A DNA stretch of 64,000 bases from Nemertoderma westbladi. Its lineage: Eukaryota; Xenacoelomorpha; Nemertodermatida; Nemertodermatidae. Below the pieces are notes generated by a model. It was not told where the DNA came from. It worked only from the letters and a program-made list of their open reading frames with translations, and did not search any database. Shown piece after piece: positions 23,430-35,095 of this stretch. A program made the position numbers and the translations under genes. The stretch covers positions 1 to 64,000 of the forward strand of contig JAUCBJ010008811.1 in the NCBI GenBank assembly GCA_032718475.1. Reading direction: 5' to 3'. Positions within the stretch are counted from its first letter, which is position 1, and each line of letters opens with the position of its first letter.

Positions 23430-26400
23430 TCATAATTCGTCCTGGGGGGTGGACAACGCTCCGACATAATAATCAGCTGTTATTGTAGATTTCCAAACTT
23501 GCATAATGCCCGACATGTTGAGCTTAGTTTGGAACTTGGGTTGTCCAGCAAATATATCTTCGGCTAACTCTTTATCGATGAATGTTCCTGTGCTGCCGGA
23601 GTCCAGGAGGGCGTTCACTACATAACTCCTCTTAGGTCCGTGAACCCTTACCTGCACCACAGGAAACTCTCGGATTCCTATATTGGAAGTTGGCGCTTTC
23701 CAAGATGGTTGTTGATCGGAAGTAGTTAAGGTAAGGTCGCTGTCTGTGTCTTTCTCATACACGAGTGCTCGATACACTGCGGTGGTGTTTATTAGGTAAC
23801 AGGATTCGTTTTGGTCGGAGAACTCGTCCGTATAGAATCCTTCCATCTCAGATTGATCAGTGTCGTTCACATCACTGAATTGGACATGTAGTTCGGACTC
23901 ACTTACCTGACTCGGGCTGTTTCGTTCGAATTCCGTGTGCAACAAGATATGATGTTTTGCGCCGCACTTTGCACACCTTGCGTCGGAGTTACAGGTTCGC
24001 CGTTGGTGTCCTCGTCTGAGGCAATTATAACACAACCGCTTATCCCACATGACTTCACGTCTATCCTCGAGTGATTTCCTCAGGAATTTATCACACGCAT
24101 TTAAACGGTGGGGCCCGTCGCACAGCACACATTTCGGCTTGATGTTACTTACTTTAACCTGTGCTATGTGGTGCACACTTGTTCTTTCCTCGGGCTTTCT
24201 CACCTGAATTCCTTTAGGAGACGTAGGAGGGGTTTTTTGTACCGGTTCCCTTCTGTCATTGGGTCGAGACTTGGATTTACTTACCTGTTCTTTAGGCATT
24301 TTATTGACATAATAAGGCCTGTCAGTGTCTTTCCCGCTGTCCTCTCCTTGAGAGGTTTGGCTTTCACCGTCGTCGGTATAACATACTGGTGTTACCCTTC
24401 TCCTAGAAACGGGTTTCTCACTTACCTTGTTTTCCAATGTCTTCTCTCTGGACTGCCTTAGGAGCTGTAATTTCACTTCTCCATCTAAGAATGACATGAG
24501 ATCAGCCATGGTAGGGTCTCGTCGTTGTTGTTCCATCATATATAACACTTTCTTATCCCAGCGTGTACCTACTCCACCCTTCGGTAAAGTAGAAGCCACT
24601 GCTCTAATAACCATAGCACTCTGATACTCATGAGACTTACCTAGCCAATCTAATTGTCTGCAGATCTCCTGGATCTCATCGGAAAACTCGATAATTCCGC
24701 TACTAATAAACTTTCGGGGCGCTACTAACTTGGCATACAAGTACCCAGCGATATTATTCCTATTACCATACCTGATGTTTAGTGTATCCCAAACTTGTCT
24801 TAATCCGTCTGGATGTCCAATAAACTTTAACGCCATTAACTTGGGAGATCCTTCCAAGCACTCGATGAGGTATCTAAGTTTTTCTCCATTAGATAGTACA
24901 GAGTTCTGTATGTTATCTTTGTAATATTCATTAAAAGGTAACCATTTCATCTCATCTCCATTGAACTTGACGATCTCTCCAACCTTTACCGCTTGCCGGG
25001 CTTCGGTTCTAGCCATTTGACGCGTAAAACTTTCTTGGGCCATCGTGCTATTTAATATCGAGTTATCGGTATATAAATTTCTCGGATTATGATCAGTTCT
25101 ATAGGGAATATCATTATCAACAGGTCTATAATTACCCTTAATAGGGTTCACTATAGGAGTTTCTACTTCGCTAGCAGTATATATGCGTGTAGGCTCCACA
25201 CCTTGCGCATGCAATACTTCAGACCTAACGGGTTGACACATTGTTACAGAGGGTGGTGGTATACCTCTTTGAGTATTTACTAATTTATCGCGCTCTAGCG
25301 CGATACTTTGCTGCACTTCTTGCAACTCTAGTCTACTTTCCCTTACTGTGCCCTTGAATTGCTGGACAGTCTCCTGCATCTGCCCGAGCAAGATATCCAT
25401 CCCCCGCCGTCTCTCGTCCACCCATTCGACCGCCGAAGCGGGAGTCGCCAACGTTGTAGCGGGCGGACGAGGGACAATGGGCGACAAATTTGGAATATTT
25501 CGCTCGGGGTCCAGGACCTGAACTGTCTCCTGGGCAGTTCTACGGGGCACAGGTAGCTTAGTGCTATGCAGAGGGAATTTATAGGTAGCTTCAGGGAGCT
25601 CAGGCGTATCTTTTACCGAAGGGGTGATTTCGAGAACAGGCCTAATTATTTCAGGCTCATCTACTATAGTAGGGAGTCTTTCTATTTTAATTATTTGGTC
25701 TGTGGGTTCTGTACTACCTAAGTTGGTGTTATTTAGTTGCCTTCTAACAGCTGGAGGCAAATCAGGCAATTTCTGACGGTGGAATGTTCTTTTACGTCTG
25801 CTTAGACGAGATCGATTTCCTCCGCCGTCAGTGTCGGTGGTATCGCCTTCCTCAGATGATGTATAACCTTGTCGTTTGGGAGTAGATCGATTCATCATCT
25901 GCATATTACTAGCTGTTAACTGTTTATTAAAGTTATCTTGCCTCTCTTGAAGATTTTCCAACTCTAGTTGGGTTGTCTCTTCAGATGCCCTCCGTTCTGC
26001 TTCTGCCACTGCTATCTTTCTTTCCGCTTCTGCCGCTGCCGCTTTCCTTTCCGCAGCTGCCGCTTTTGCCTCTGCCGCTGCCTCTGCTGCCTTTCGTTCC
26101 GCTTCTGCCGCTGCCACTTTCCTTTCCGCAGCTGCCGCTTTTGCCTCTGCCGCTGCCTCTGCTGCCTTTCGTTCCGCTTCTGCCGCTGCCACTGCCGCTG
26201 CTGCTGTCTTTCTATCTTCTATACGTTTTTTCTTTACTTGTTCTTCTTGAACCTTGGCGATGCGGAGTTGTTCATCGAATTTAGCTTGGTTCGCCGCTAA
26301 CCTATCCACATCAATTGCATCCAACACAAGTTTGGCTCCTTCGCTGTTAGGGCTAAGTCCCTCCAGCCTTCTCCTCAACTCGTCATCTCCTAAAAAACGC

Positions 26401-27068
26401 TGATAGTCTGACAGATAGATGTCAATGGCATCCTTCTTATGCGGTTTCTCGGCCGTCGCTTCACTTTCTACTTGGGAAAAAGTAGCGTCTGTTGATTCTC
26501 CATGGGTTGAGCGCTCCTCCAACTGAGCTTTCCACTGAGCTGCTCCTTGAACCTGGCGACTCACCCGTTGAAACCAAGTCTTCACGGCAACTTGCAACGA
26601 CGTGTCTTGTCTTCTTTTAGAAGCCTCTTCGAAGGCGGATAAGATTAGCCTAATTCGTAGAACTCTTTCTCTAACTTGATAAAGCAGCGATCCCTGCTCT
26701 TGAGGTCCTTGAGGTTGTTGAAACAGTTGTCTCTCTACTCGCTCCATAGAGCTGAAGAATCCCTGGGCGTATCCGGCTGCGGACCTCTTCCATACAGCTG
26801 GATCGATGGTTTCCTTGGCTACTCCCATCCGGTGTATGTCTTCCCAGGCAGCTTCTGATAAATCAAACGGGAGTCCGGGTCCGGGGAAGTTCCATTGCGA
26901 CTCGACAATAGACTTCAGTTCTTCACTCGTGTATCCCGCGTAGCTATCTCTAGTTGATCGTTGACTCCTTGCCCAATCGATCTGGTGTTCTTCCACTGCG
27001 ATCAATAACCTGGCGAGCACGGCTGCAGGAAGGATGAGAAGGGGATCCGTATAAACCGTATCCGTCAT
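23430..27068 (-). CDS. BEL/Pao retrotransposon Gag-protease polyprotein
   Basis: An uninterrupted frame of about 1,210 codons from the ATG at 27068 (open back to 27242, and artificially into the satellite to 27692). Order: an N-terminal gag-specific region, then an alanine-rich coiled-coil segment with repeated AERKAAEAAAEAKAAA-type units (about 25980-26230). A DUF1759-type gag domain follows (FNGDEMKWLPFNEYY near 24950). Three BEL-type zinc knuckles run from CVLCDGPH near 24120 through CYNCLRRGH near 24030 to CAKCGAKHHILLH near 23955. Last is a retropepsin-like protease with active site LLDSGSTGTFID near 23595. It would package RNA and cleave the polyprotein, but no RT is encoded downstream. 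The intact frame implies recent insertion or mobilisation in trans. Confidence 0.85.
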   Translation of the reverse strand: MTDTVYTDPLLILPAAVLARLLIAVEEHQIDWARSQRSTRDSYAGYTSEELKSIVESQWNFPGPGLPFDLSEAAWEDIHRMGVAKETIDPAVWKRSAAGYAQGFFSSMERVERQLFQQPQGPQEQGSLLYQVRERVLRIRLILSAFEEASKRRQDTSLQVAVKTWFQRVSRQVQGAAQWKAQLEERSTHGESTDATFSQVESEATAEKPHKKDAIDIYLSDYQRFLGDDELRRRLEGLSPNSEGAKLVLDAIDVDRLAANQAKFDEQLRIAKVQEEQVKKKRIEDRKTAAAAVAAAEAERKAAEAAAEAKAAAAERKVAAAEAERKAAEAAAEAKAAAAERKAAAAEAERKIAVAEAERRASEETTQLELENLQERQDNFNKQLTASNMQMMNRSTPKRQGYTSSEEGDTTDTDGGGNRSRLSRRKRTFHRQKLPDLPPAVRRQLNNTNLGSTEPTDQIIKIERLPTIVDEPEIIRPVLEITPSVKDTPELPEATYKFPLHSTKLPVPRRTAQETVQVLDPERNIPNLSPIVPRPPATTLATPASAVEWVDERRRGMDILLGQMQETVQQFKGTVRESRLELQEVQQSIALERDKLVNTQRGIPPPSVTMCQPVRSEVLHAQGVEPTRIYTASEVETPIVNPIKGNYRPVDNDIPYRTDHNPRNLYTDNSILNSTMAQESFTRQMARTEARQAVKVGEIVKFNGDEMKWLPFNEYYKDNIQNSVLSNGEKLRYLIECLEGSPKLMALKFIGHPDGLRQVWDTLNIRYGNRNNIAGYLYAKLVAPRKFISSGIIEFSDEIQEICRQLDWLGKSHEYQSAMVIRAVASTLPKGGVGTRWDKKVLYMMEQQRRDPTMADLMSFLDGEVKLQLLRQSREKTLENKVSEKPVSRRRVTPVCYTDDGESQTSQGEDSGKDTDRPYYVNKMPKEQVSKSKSRPNDRREPVQKTPPTSPKGIQVRKPEERTSVHHIAQVKVSNIKPKCVLCDGPHRLNACDKFLRKSLEDRREVMWDKRLCYNCLRRGHQRRTCNSDARCAKCGAKHHILLHTEFERNSPSQVSESELHVQFSDVNDTDQSEMEGFYTDEFSDQNESCYLINTTAVYRALVYEKDTDSDLTLTTSDQQPSWKAPTSNIGIREFPVVQVRVHGPKRSYVVNALLDSGSTGTFIDKELAEDIFAGQPKFQTKLNMSGIMQVWKSTITADYYVGALSTPQDEL

Positions 27069-27247
27069 CTCTGCTCCGCTCTCGGGTGTCAGCTCTACAG
27101 TATCCTCACTACTGGAGCTGCTGGGCCGCTGAGGAATAAGTTCTTGACTAGCGGGTTGTTGCTGTTCCGCCGCTTGTTGGTCCCGCTTGACTTGAGCTCG
27201 GGTGCCTATGATAGACCTACGATGTTGGACCAGCCTAGGTTCTTCCG

Positions 27248-30200
27248 ACGAGTGTTTGTTTATATGATACCCACGTGCGCTTATACAGTACTCACGGTCG
27301 TTTATACAGTACCCACGGGCGTTTATACAGTACGATACCGACGAGTGTTTGTTTATACGATACCCACGTGCGCTTATACAGTACTCACGGTCGTTTATAC
27401 AGTACCCACGGGCGTTTATACAGTACGATACCGACGAGTGTTTGTTTATACGATACACACGTGCGCTTATACAGTACTCACGGTCGTTTATACAGTACCC
27501 ACGGGCGTTTATACAGTACGATACCGACGAGTGTTTGTTTATACGATACCCACCTGCGCTTATACAGCACCCACGGCCGTTTATACAGTACGATACCGAC
27601 GAGTGTTTGTTTATACGATACCCACGTTCGCATATACAATACCCACGGGCGTTTATACAGCACCCACGGGCGTTTATACAGTACGATACCAACGAGCGTT
27701 TATACGATACCCACGAGCGTTTATACGATACCCACGTGCGCTTATACAGTACCCACGGGCGTTTATACAGTACGATACCAACGAGCGGTCATACGATACC
27801 CACGGGCGTTTATACAGCACCCACGACCGTTTATACGATACCCACGAACGCTTATACAGTACCCACGGCCGTTTATACAGCACCCACGGGCGTTTATACA
27901 GCACCCACAGCCGTTTATACAGCAACCATGGGCGATTATACAGTACGATACCAACGAGCGTTTATACGATACCCACGAGCGTTTATACGATACCCACGTG
28001 CGCTTATACAGTACCCACGGGCGTTTATACAGTACGATACCAACGAGCGTTCATACGATACCCACGGGCGTTTATACAGCACCCACGGCCGTTTATAAGA
28101 TACCCACGATCGCTTATACAGTACCCACGGCCGTTTATACAGCACCCACGGGCGTTTATACAGTACGATATCCACGGGTGTTTATTATACAGTACGATAC
28201 CCACGGGCGTTTATACGATACCCACGGGCGTTTATACAGCACCCACGGGCGTTTATACGATACCCACATGCGCTTCTACAGTACCCACGGGCGTTTATAC
28301 AGCACCCACGGGCGTTTATACAGCACCCACGGGCGTTTATACGATACCCACATGCGCTTATACAGTACCCACGGGCGTTTATACAGCACCCACGGGCGTT
28401 TATACAGCACCCACGGGCGTTTATACGATACCCACATGCACTTATACAGTACCCACGGGCGTTTATACAGCACCCACGGGCGTTTATACAGCACCCACGG
28501 GCGTTTATACGATACCCACATGCGCTTATACAGTACCCACGGGCGTTTATACAGCACCCACGGGCGTTTATACAGCACCCACGGGCGTTTATACAGCACC
28601 CACGGGCGATTATACAGTACGATACCAACGAGCGTTTATACGATACCCACGGGCGTTTATACAGCACCCACGGGCGTTTATACAGCACCCACGGGCGTTT
28701 ATACGATACCCACATGCGCTTATACAGTACCCACGGGCGTTTATACAGTACGATACCAACGAGCGTTCATACGATACCCACGGGCGTTTATACAGCACCC
28801 ACGGCCGTTTATACGATACCCACGATCGCTTATACAGTACCCACGGCCGTTTATACAGCACCCACGGGCGTTTATACAGCACCCACGGGCGTTTATACAG
28901 TACGATACCCACGAGCGTTTATACGATACCCACGGGCGTTTATACAGCACCCACGGGCGTTTATACAGCACCCACGGGCGATTATACAGTACGATACCAA
29001 CGAGCGTTTATACGATACCCACGAGCGTTTATACGATACCCACGTGCGCTTATACAGTACCCACGGGCGTTTATACAGCACCCACGGGCGTTTATACAGC
29101 ACCCACGGGCGTTTATACAGCACCCACGGGCGTTTATACAGCACCCACGGGCGATTATACAGTACGATACCAACGAGCGTTTATACGATACCCACGGTCG
29201 TTTATACAGCACCCACGGCCGTTTATACAGCACCCACGGGCGATTATACAGTACGATACCAACAAGCGTTTATACGATACCCACGGGCGTTTATACAGCA
29301 CCCACGGGCGTTTATACAGCACCCACGGGCGATTATACAGTACGATACCAACGAGCGTTTATACGATACCCACGAGCGTTTATACGATACCCACGTGCGC
29401 TTATACAGTACCCACGGGCGTTTATACAGCACCCACGGGCGTTTATACAGCACCCACGGGCGATTATACAGAACGATACCAACGAGCGTTTATACGATAC
29501 CCACGAGCGTTTATACGATACCCACGTGCGCTTATACAGTACACGCGGGCGTTTATACAGCACCCACGGGCGTTTATACAGCACCCACGGCTGTTTATAC
29601 GATACCCACGATCGCTTATACAGTACCCACGGCCGTTTATACAGCACCCACGGCCGTTTATACAGCACCCACGGGCGATTATACAGTACGATACCAACGA
29701 GCGTTTATACGATACCCACGTGCGCTTATACAGTACCCACGGCCGTTTATACAGTACGATACCCACGAGCGTTCATACGATACCCACGGGCGATTATACA
29801 GTACCCACGGGCGTTTATACAGCACCCACGGGCGTTTATACAGCACCCACGGGCGTTTATGCAGCACCCACGGCCGTTTATACAGCACCCACGGCCGTTT
29901 ATACAGCACCCACGGCCGTTTATACAGCACCCACGGCCGTTTATACAGCACCCACGGGGGTTTATACAGCACCCACGGGCGTTTATACAGCACCCACGGC
30001 CGTTTATACAGCACCCACGGGCGTTTATACAGCACCCACGGGCGTTTATACAGCACCCACGGCCGTTTATACAGCACCCACGGCCGTTTATACAGCACCC
30101 ACGGCCGTTTATACAGCACCCACGGCTGTTTATACGATACCCACGATCGCTTATACAGTACCCACGGCCGTTTATACAGCACCCACGGCCGTTTATACAG

Positions 30201-31553
30201 CACCCACGGCCGTTTATACAGCACCCATGGGCGATTATACAGTACGATACCAACGAGCGTTTATACGATACCCACGAGCATTTATACGATACCCACATGC
30301 GCTTATACAGTACCCACGGGCGATTATACAGTACCCACGGGCGTTTATACAGTATGATATCCACGGGCGATTATACAGTACGATACCAACGAGCGTTTAT
30401 ACGATACCCACGAGCGTTTATACGATACCCACGTGCGCTTATACAGTACCCACGGGCGTTTATACAGCACCCACGGGCGTTTATACAGCACCCACGGGCG
30501 TTTATACAGCACCCACGGGCGATTATACAGTACCCACGGGCGTTTATACAGTATGATATCCACGGGCGATTATACAGTACGATACCCACGGGCGTTTATA
30601 CGATACCCACGGGCGTTTATACAGCACCCACGGCCGTTTATACAGTACGATACCCACGAGCGTTTATACGATACCCACGAGCGTTTATACGATACCCACG
30701 AGCGTTTATACGATACCCACGTGCGCTTATACAGCACCCACGGGCGTTTATACAGTACCCACGGGCGTTTATACAGCACCCACGGGCGATTATACAGCAC
30801 CCACGGGCGATTATACAGCACCCACGGGCGATTATACAGCACCCACGGGCGTTTATACAGCAGCCATGGGCGATTATACAGCACCCATGGGCGACTATAC
30901 AGCACCCATGGGCGATTATACAGTACGATATCCACGGGCGATTATACAGTACGATACCAACGAGCGTTTATACGATACCCACGAGCGTTTATACGATACC
31001 CACGTGCGCTTATACAGTACCCACGGGCGTTTATACAGCACCCAAGGCCGTTTATACAGTACGATACCCACGAGCGTTTATACGATACCCACCTGCGCTT
31101 ATACAGTACCCACGGGCGTTTATACAGCACCCACGGGCGTTTATACAGTACGATACCCACGAGCGTTCATACGATACCCACGTGCGCTTATACAGTACCC
31201 ACGGGCGTTTATACAGCACCCAAGGCCATTTATACAGCACCCACGGCCGTTTAAACAGCACCCACGGCCGTTTATACAGTGCGATACCAACGCGCGTTTA
31301 TACAGTACGATACCCACGAGCATTTATACGATACCCACCTGCGCTTATACAGCACCCACGGGCGTTTATACAGCACCCACGGCCGTTTATACAGTACGAT
31401 ACCCACGAGCGTTCATACGATACCCACGTCCGCTTATGCAGTACCCACGGCCGTTTATACAGCACCCACGGCCGTTTATACAGCACCCATGGGCGATTAT
31501 ACAGCACCCATGGGCGATTATAAAGTACGATACCGACGAGTGTTTCTGTTTAA
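27248..31553. repeat. Satellite array 3 (21/26-bp units), abutting the BEL/Pao element
   Basis: Same core and linkers as arrays 1 and 2. The first 350 bp hold a higher-order unit of about 93 bp marked by CGACGAGTGTTTGTTTATA (positions about 27251, 27343, 27436, 27529, then 27601). Variant cores CGTGCGCTTAT, GGCCG and ACGAACG are frequent. Long runs of pure 21-bp CAGCA-linked units occur at 29800-30230. Both ends of the block carry the marker CGACGAGTGTTT (27248 and 31535). It directly abuts the 5' side of the minus-strand BEL/Pao sequence. Confidence 0.95.
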
Positions 31554-31563
31554 CGATACCAAC

Positions 31564-33944
31564 CAAAATAAAATCGCGGTAGGATTCCTCCGCCATTGTA
31601 AGTGCTGCAGGTTCTAGAAGCTTATATAGTGAGCATTTACTATATTTATAGCACAAAATTGAGCTCAAACTGGGGATAGCATACTTTTGAGAACATTTTT
31701 CAAAAACTGAGCCCAGTCCTACATAAAGGTTATTATTGTTGTCCCAGACAGGTTAGCCTGTAATGCGATACGCAGGATGGACTGTAATAAAACATTTGGG
31801 CACTTATTTACTCTGGTTAATGTTCCGACACAAAGTTTATACATTTCCACACTAAAATCGTTGCATCCGAGTAATGCAAGGGTTACGTTGTTGCTTGAAT
31901 AAGGACCCACGAAAAGTAAACCTCGCAGAGTCTTTCGGTAATAAGAGTCAAGTTCAGCGATTTCTTTTGAACATAGCGAACCAATAAGATACCGCGATGA
32001 GTAGGATATGGTTGGTACAGCTATGGACCGCCACAGGTATCCCAGTGTGCTGCAATCGAGCCAGCGCGCATTCCACCCATTTCGATGAAATAAATCCGAC
32101 ATTATGGCTATCGAGCGGATGCAATCCTGGAGGCTGTTGCGACGTGGATGTACAATGGGGAAGCCCAAAAAGGTCATGTCATCTGATCGTGGAACTAATG
32201 TTCCATTGATGCACATAAATGTAGGGACATTTTCACATGTATAATCATTACCATAGCAGGACCACTTTGTTTTGCTCATCTCAATCTCCAGTTTCACTTT
32301 ATTCATTTCAATGCTGAAAATATCAGCGGCCAATGTCAGTTCGGTGACAGATGTTGCAGTGAGCAGTATATCATCAGCATATGCTATGATGCCCAGCCAA
32401 ATGAGCCCAACGATGGACCCAAATCCGTTTAAGCTTAGGATATCCAGAACATCCTTCATATAAAGAAGAAACAGTAAAGGTGACAACAGTGACCCCTGCT
32501 TGACTCCACGTACCAGGTTGATCCCACAAACATCTATCTCGTCGGCAACCTTGAGAAAGGCACAAGTAGATTCATAATACGCTAGTAGAACTAGGCAGAT
32601 GTAAGGGTTTATTATCTCCTTTAGTTTACTGAACAGTAGAACAAAGTCGAGGCTACCAAATGCACCAGAAATGTCCATTTGACAAAGGAAGACATTGGTG
32701 CCGGTTCTGCGCTGGGACTCTAAGAATTCTAGAATAGTGCTGATAATTAGATCTGCCCCCAGCTTTTTCTGGTAAGCGAGTTGCTGTTGTGGAATAAAAT
32801 CCATCAAGGAGAAATATTCGTGTAGAATCACAGATTCCAATATCTTCCCGAAAATGCAGACTGTAGCAATTGGTCTATATGACTTTGACACATTGATGTT
32901 GCGGCCTTTTCCTTTATATATATGTGTCAAAATGGTTTCCCCCATGAATTCCGGTGTATGACCAGTTCTAAAACAAGCATTGATTAAATCCGCAAGAGCA
33001 GAGCTAATGATTTGTGCGTCAAGGGACAGAAAGTGTTCTACGGAGAGGGAATGATTGTCAGGTGACTTCCCCTTGGCCAGCGATGATATAGCACTCTGAA
33101 CAGCTAAAGGTGAAACTGTTGGCACAAATGAGTCTGCACATTGTTGTCTAAGTTCGCTCTTTAGTTGATCTATGGAGGAAGAATAGTCACTACTCTTTTG
33201 ATGGTTATTTCTGAGATCCTGTCTAATAGCATTCACAGCTGTTTGAGGCAGTTTATCGGAACGCTGTTTCGAATTGAAGTGCTGCCAGAACTTTCTCGGA
33301 TTTGATTTAAAAGTGCTCGCAATATGTGAGGTTTCGTTTTTCACCATAGATTTTGTTACCCAGTTCTTTAGACGCCGCAGAGAGCGCTTCGACTCTTTCA
33401 GTGCGTTGCCATGGATACTGTTGGTTGGCTTCCCCTCGCAGACCCATAAATTGTATAGTTGTTGACAGACCTTCGATCTTTCTTTAATTTCCATTGACCT
33501 GATCCTTAGATTTTTTGTTTTCCTCCTGCCCTTCGAAGTGAGCAGGTACCTTGAGGAAGCATTATGCAGATTATTTCGTAGGGTCATTGCAAACTTATCT
33601 ATGTTGTTGACAGACCACTGTGCTGGTGGGATACCAACTTCGGCGTATAGATTATTTAGACACTCTGACACATTGTTTCGATACCTAGAAAGTTGTTGTT
33701 TATTTACCCTCGTCCACTGTATGCGAGCTGGAGCAGATCTAGATTTAATTCTGTCCGCTGATTCTACATGATTTGAACATAACCTGGAGAGATCGACAGT
33801 AGCAACTACTGGAACGTGATCAGAGAAGTTTGCGGGGTTTGTTTTGTAAACACAACCATTAACAACATTGGACATGACTTCTGAAGTGCTAAGAATGTGG
33901 TCAATCTAGGAAGAGCCATGACCACGACTATCACGATACGATAC
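31564..33944 (-). mobile_element. 5'-truncated LINE inserted in the satellite array
   Basis: A non-LTR element on the minus strand whose coding region begins inside the endonuclease domain. Satellite units resume on its far side at 33945. CGATACCAAC flanks it on both sides (31554-31563 and 33945-33954), a candidate 10-bp target-site duplication. That word also belongs to satellite variants, so the duplication is suggestive rather than proven. No poly-A tail is visible at the 3' end. Confidence 0.75.
31719..33910 (-). CDS. LINE ORF2 fragment: end of endonuclease plus complete reverse transcriptase
   Basis: The frame is open from about 33908 (first ATG 33875, 718 aa) to 31719. It starts with the end of an APE-type endonuclease (IDHILST, then FSDHVPVVATVDLS). 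RT follows: SYRPIATVCIFGKILESV, motif A QMDISGAFGSLDF near 32680, motif B RGVKQGSLLSPLLFLLY near 32500, and motif C AYADDILLTAT near 32380. A thumb-like C-terminal region completes it. It is a complete RT with the catalytic YADD, but the N-terminus and ORF1 are lost by 5' truncation, so it cannot be autonomous. The clade is uncertain; the EN-RT order is that of APE-type LINEs. Confidence 0.85.
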
Positions 33945-34060
33945 CGATACCAACGAGCGTTTATACGATACCCACGGGCGTTAATACGATACCCACGGGC
34001 GTTTATATAGTACGATACCGACGAGCATTTATACGATACCCACGGACGAATGTACATCCG
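33945..34060. repeat. Continuation of satellite array 3 beyond the LINE
   Basis: Four to five units (GAGCGTTTATACGATACCCA and variants) up to the (TA)n tract near 34065, after which the pyrimidine-rich array begins. Confidence 0.9.
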
Positions 34061-34074
34061 ATACATATATATAT

Positions 34075-34276
34075 ATATATACCCTCCCACCTCTCCCCCC
34101 ATCTTCCACCCTCCCCCTCTCCCCCCTCTTCCACCCTCCCCCCTCTCCCTTCCTCCCCCCTCGCCCCTCTCCCTTCCTCCCCCCTCGCCCATCTCCCACC
34201 CTCCCCCCTCTCCATCTCCCCTCTCTTCCACCCTCCCCCCTCCCGCCTCTTCCACCCTCCCCCCTCTCTCTTCTTG
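34075..34276. repeat. Pyrimidine-rich minisatellite, left part
   Basis: Almost pure C/T on the plus strand, built of TCTTCCACCCTCCCCCCTC-like words. Together with 35096-35997 it forms one array split by a LINE fragment. It is capable of triplex (H-DNA) formation by composition. Confidence 0.9.
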
Positions 34277-35095
34277 TTACACACGATTTGTGTCTGTGTT
34301 TAAGAAAGGAAATAAGTTGATATGCTCGAATTACCGCGGTATAAGTATTATAAATTCTCTAGCCAAGCTCTATGACGCTGTACTTACTTTCAGACTACAA
34401 TCCTGGTTGCCAACGCCAGGAAACGCCACCTGTTCAAGCTAATGAACCCGGACTTAACTTCCCCCCCAGCTCTGTTGTGACCCCTCAGTTCCCGAACGTC
34501 ATCGCATCCCTTGGTCCCGTTTTCGGCTGGGTAGCCATAACTTCCCAGTAGAACGGATGAGATGGTAGAGGGTTAAACCCGAGGACCGAGTTTGTGGATG
34601 TGGTGGGATTCAGGCCGAAGCCCTTGTTGTTGTAGATTGTCCTATGACAAGGACGTTTAAGACGAGAATGCGCCCCCCTGTCTTGGTTGTCTATGATTGA
34701 GATGTTCTGTCTGGATAACCAAACCAAAATAGCAAAATTTATCTCACAAGTAGATAATGTATTCGATTGAGTAAACAGCCCCCCCCCCTCCGATATATGT
34801 AATGTTTGATATACTTAGTATAATGTGTGTTTGTTTGTTTGTTGGGAATATAAATATATGTTACTCTAATATGTATTACATCTGGTCCTCACACGGCTAT
34901 AATGTTGTTTATATGAACATCTTTAATATTTTTGTATGATAATGTGCTGTCTTATTTTGAGGGTGACGGTTGATATTTTGATTTGTAAGTCTTTTTTTTA
35001 ACCATTATCAATTTAAAACTTGTTTAGTGTATATTACCGATGTTAGTTATGTAACAGTTAATGTGAAGACAATAAACAAACAATCAATCAATAAA
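34277..35095 (+). mobile_element. LINE fragment inserted in the pyrimidine-rich array
   Basis: 34285-34440 encodes the start of a LINE reverse transcriptase domain (VFKKGNKLICSNYRGISIIN, continuing SLAKLYDAVLTFRL), then loses the frame. The remainder is non-coding and ends in an (AATC)n-like tail (AATAAACAAACAATCAATCA) at about 35070-35095, a style of tail seen in CR1/RTE-like LINEs. The pyrimidine array resumes immediately. Most of the RT domain is missing, so this is an internally deleted or rearranged copy. Confidence 0.65.
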
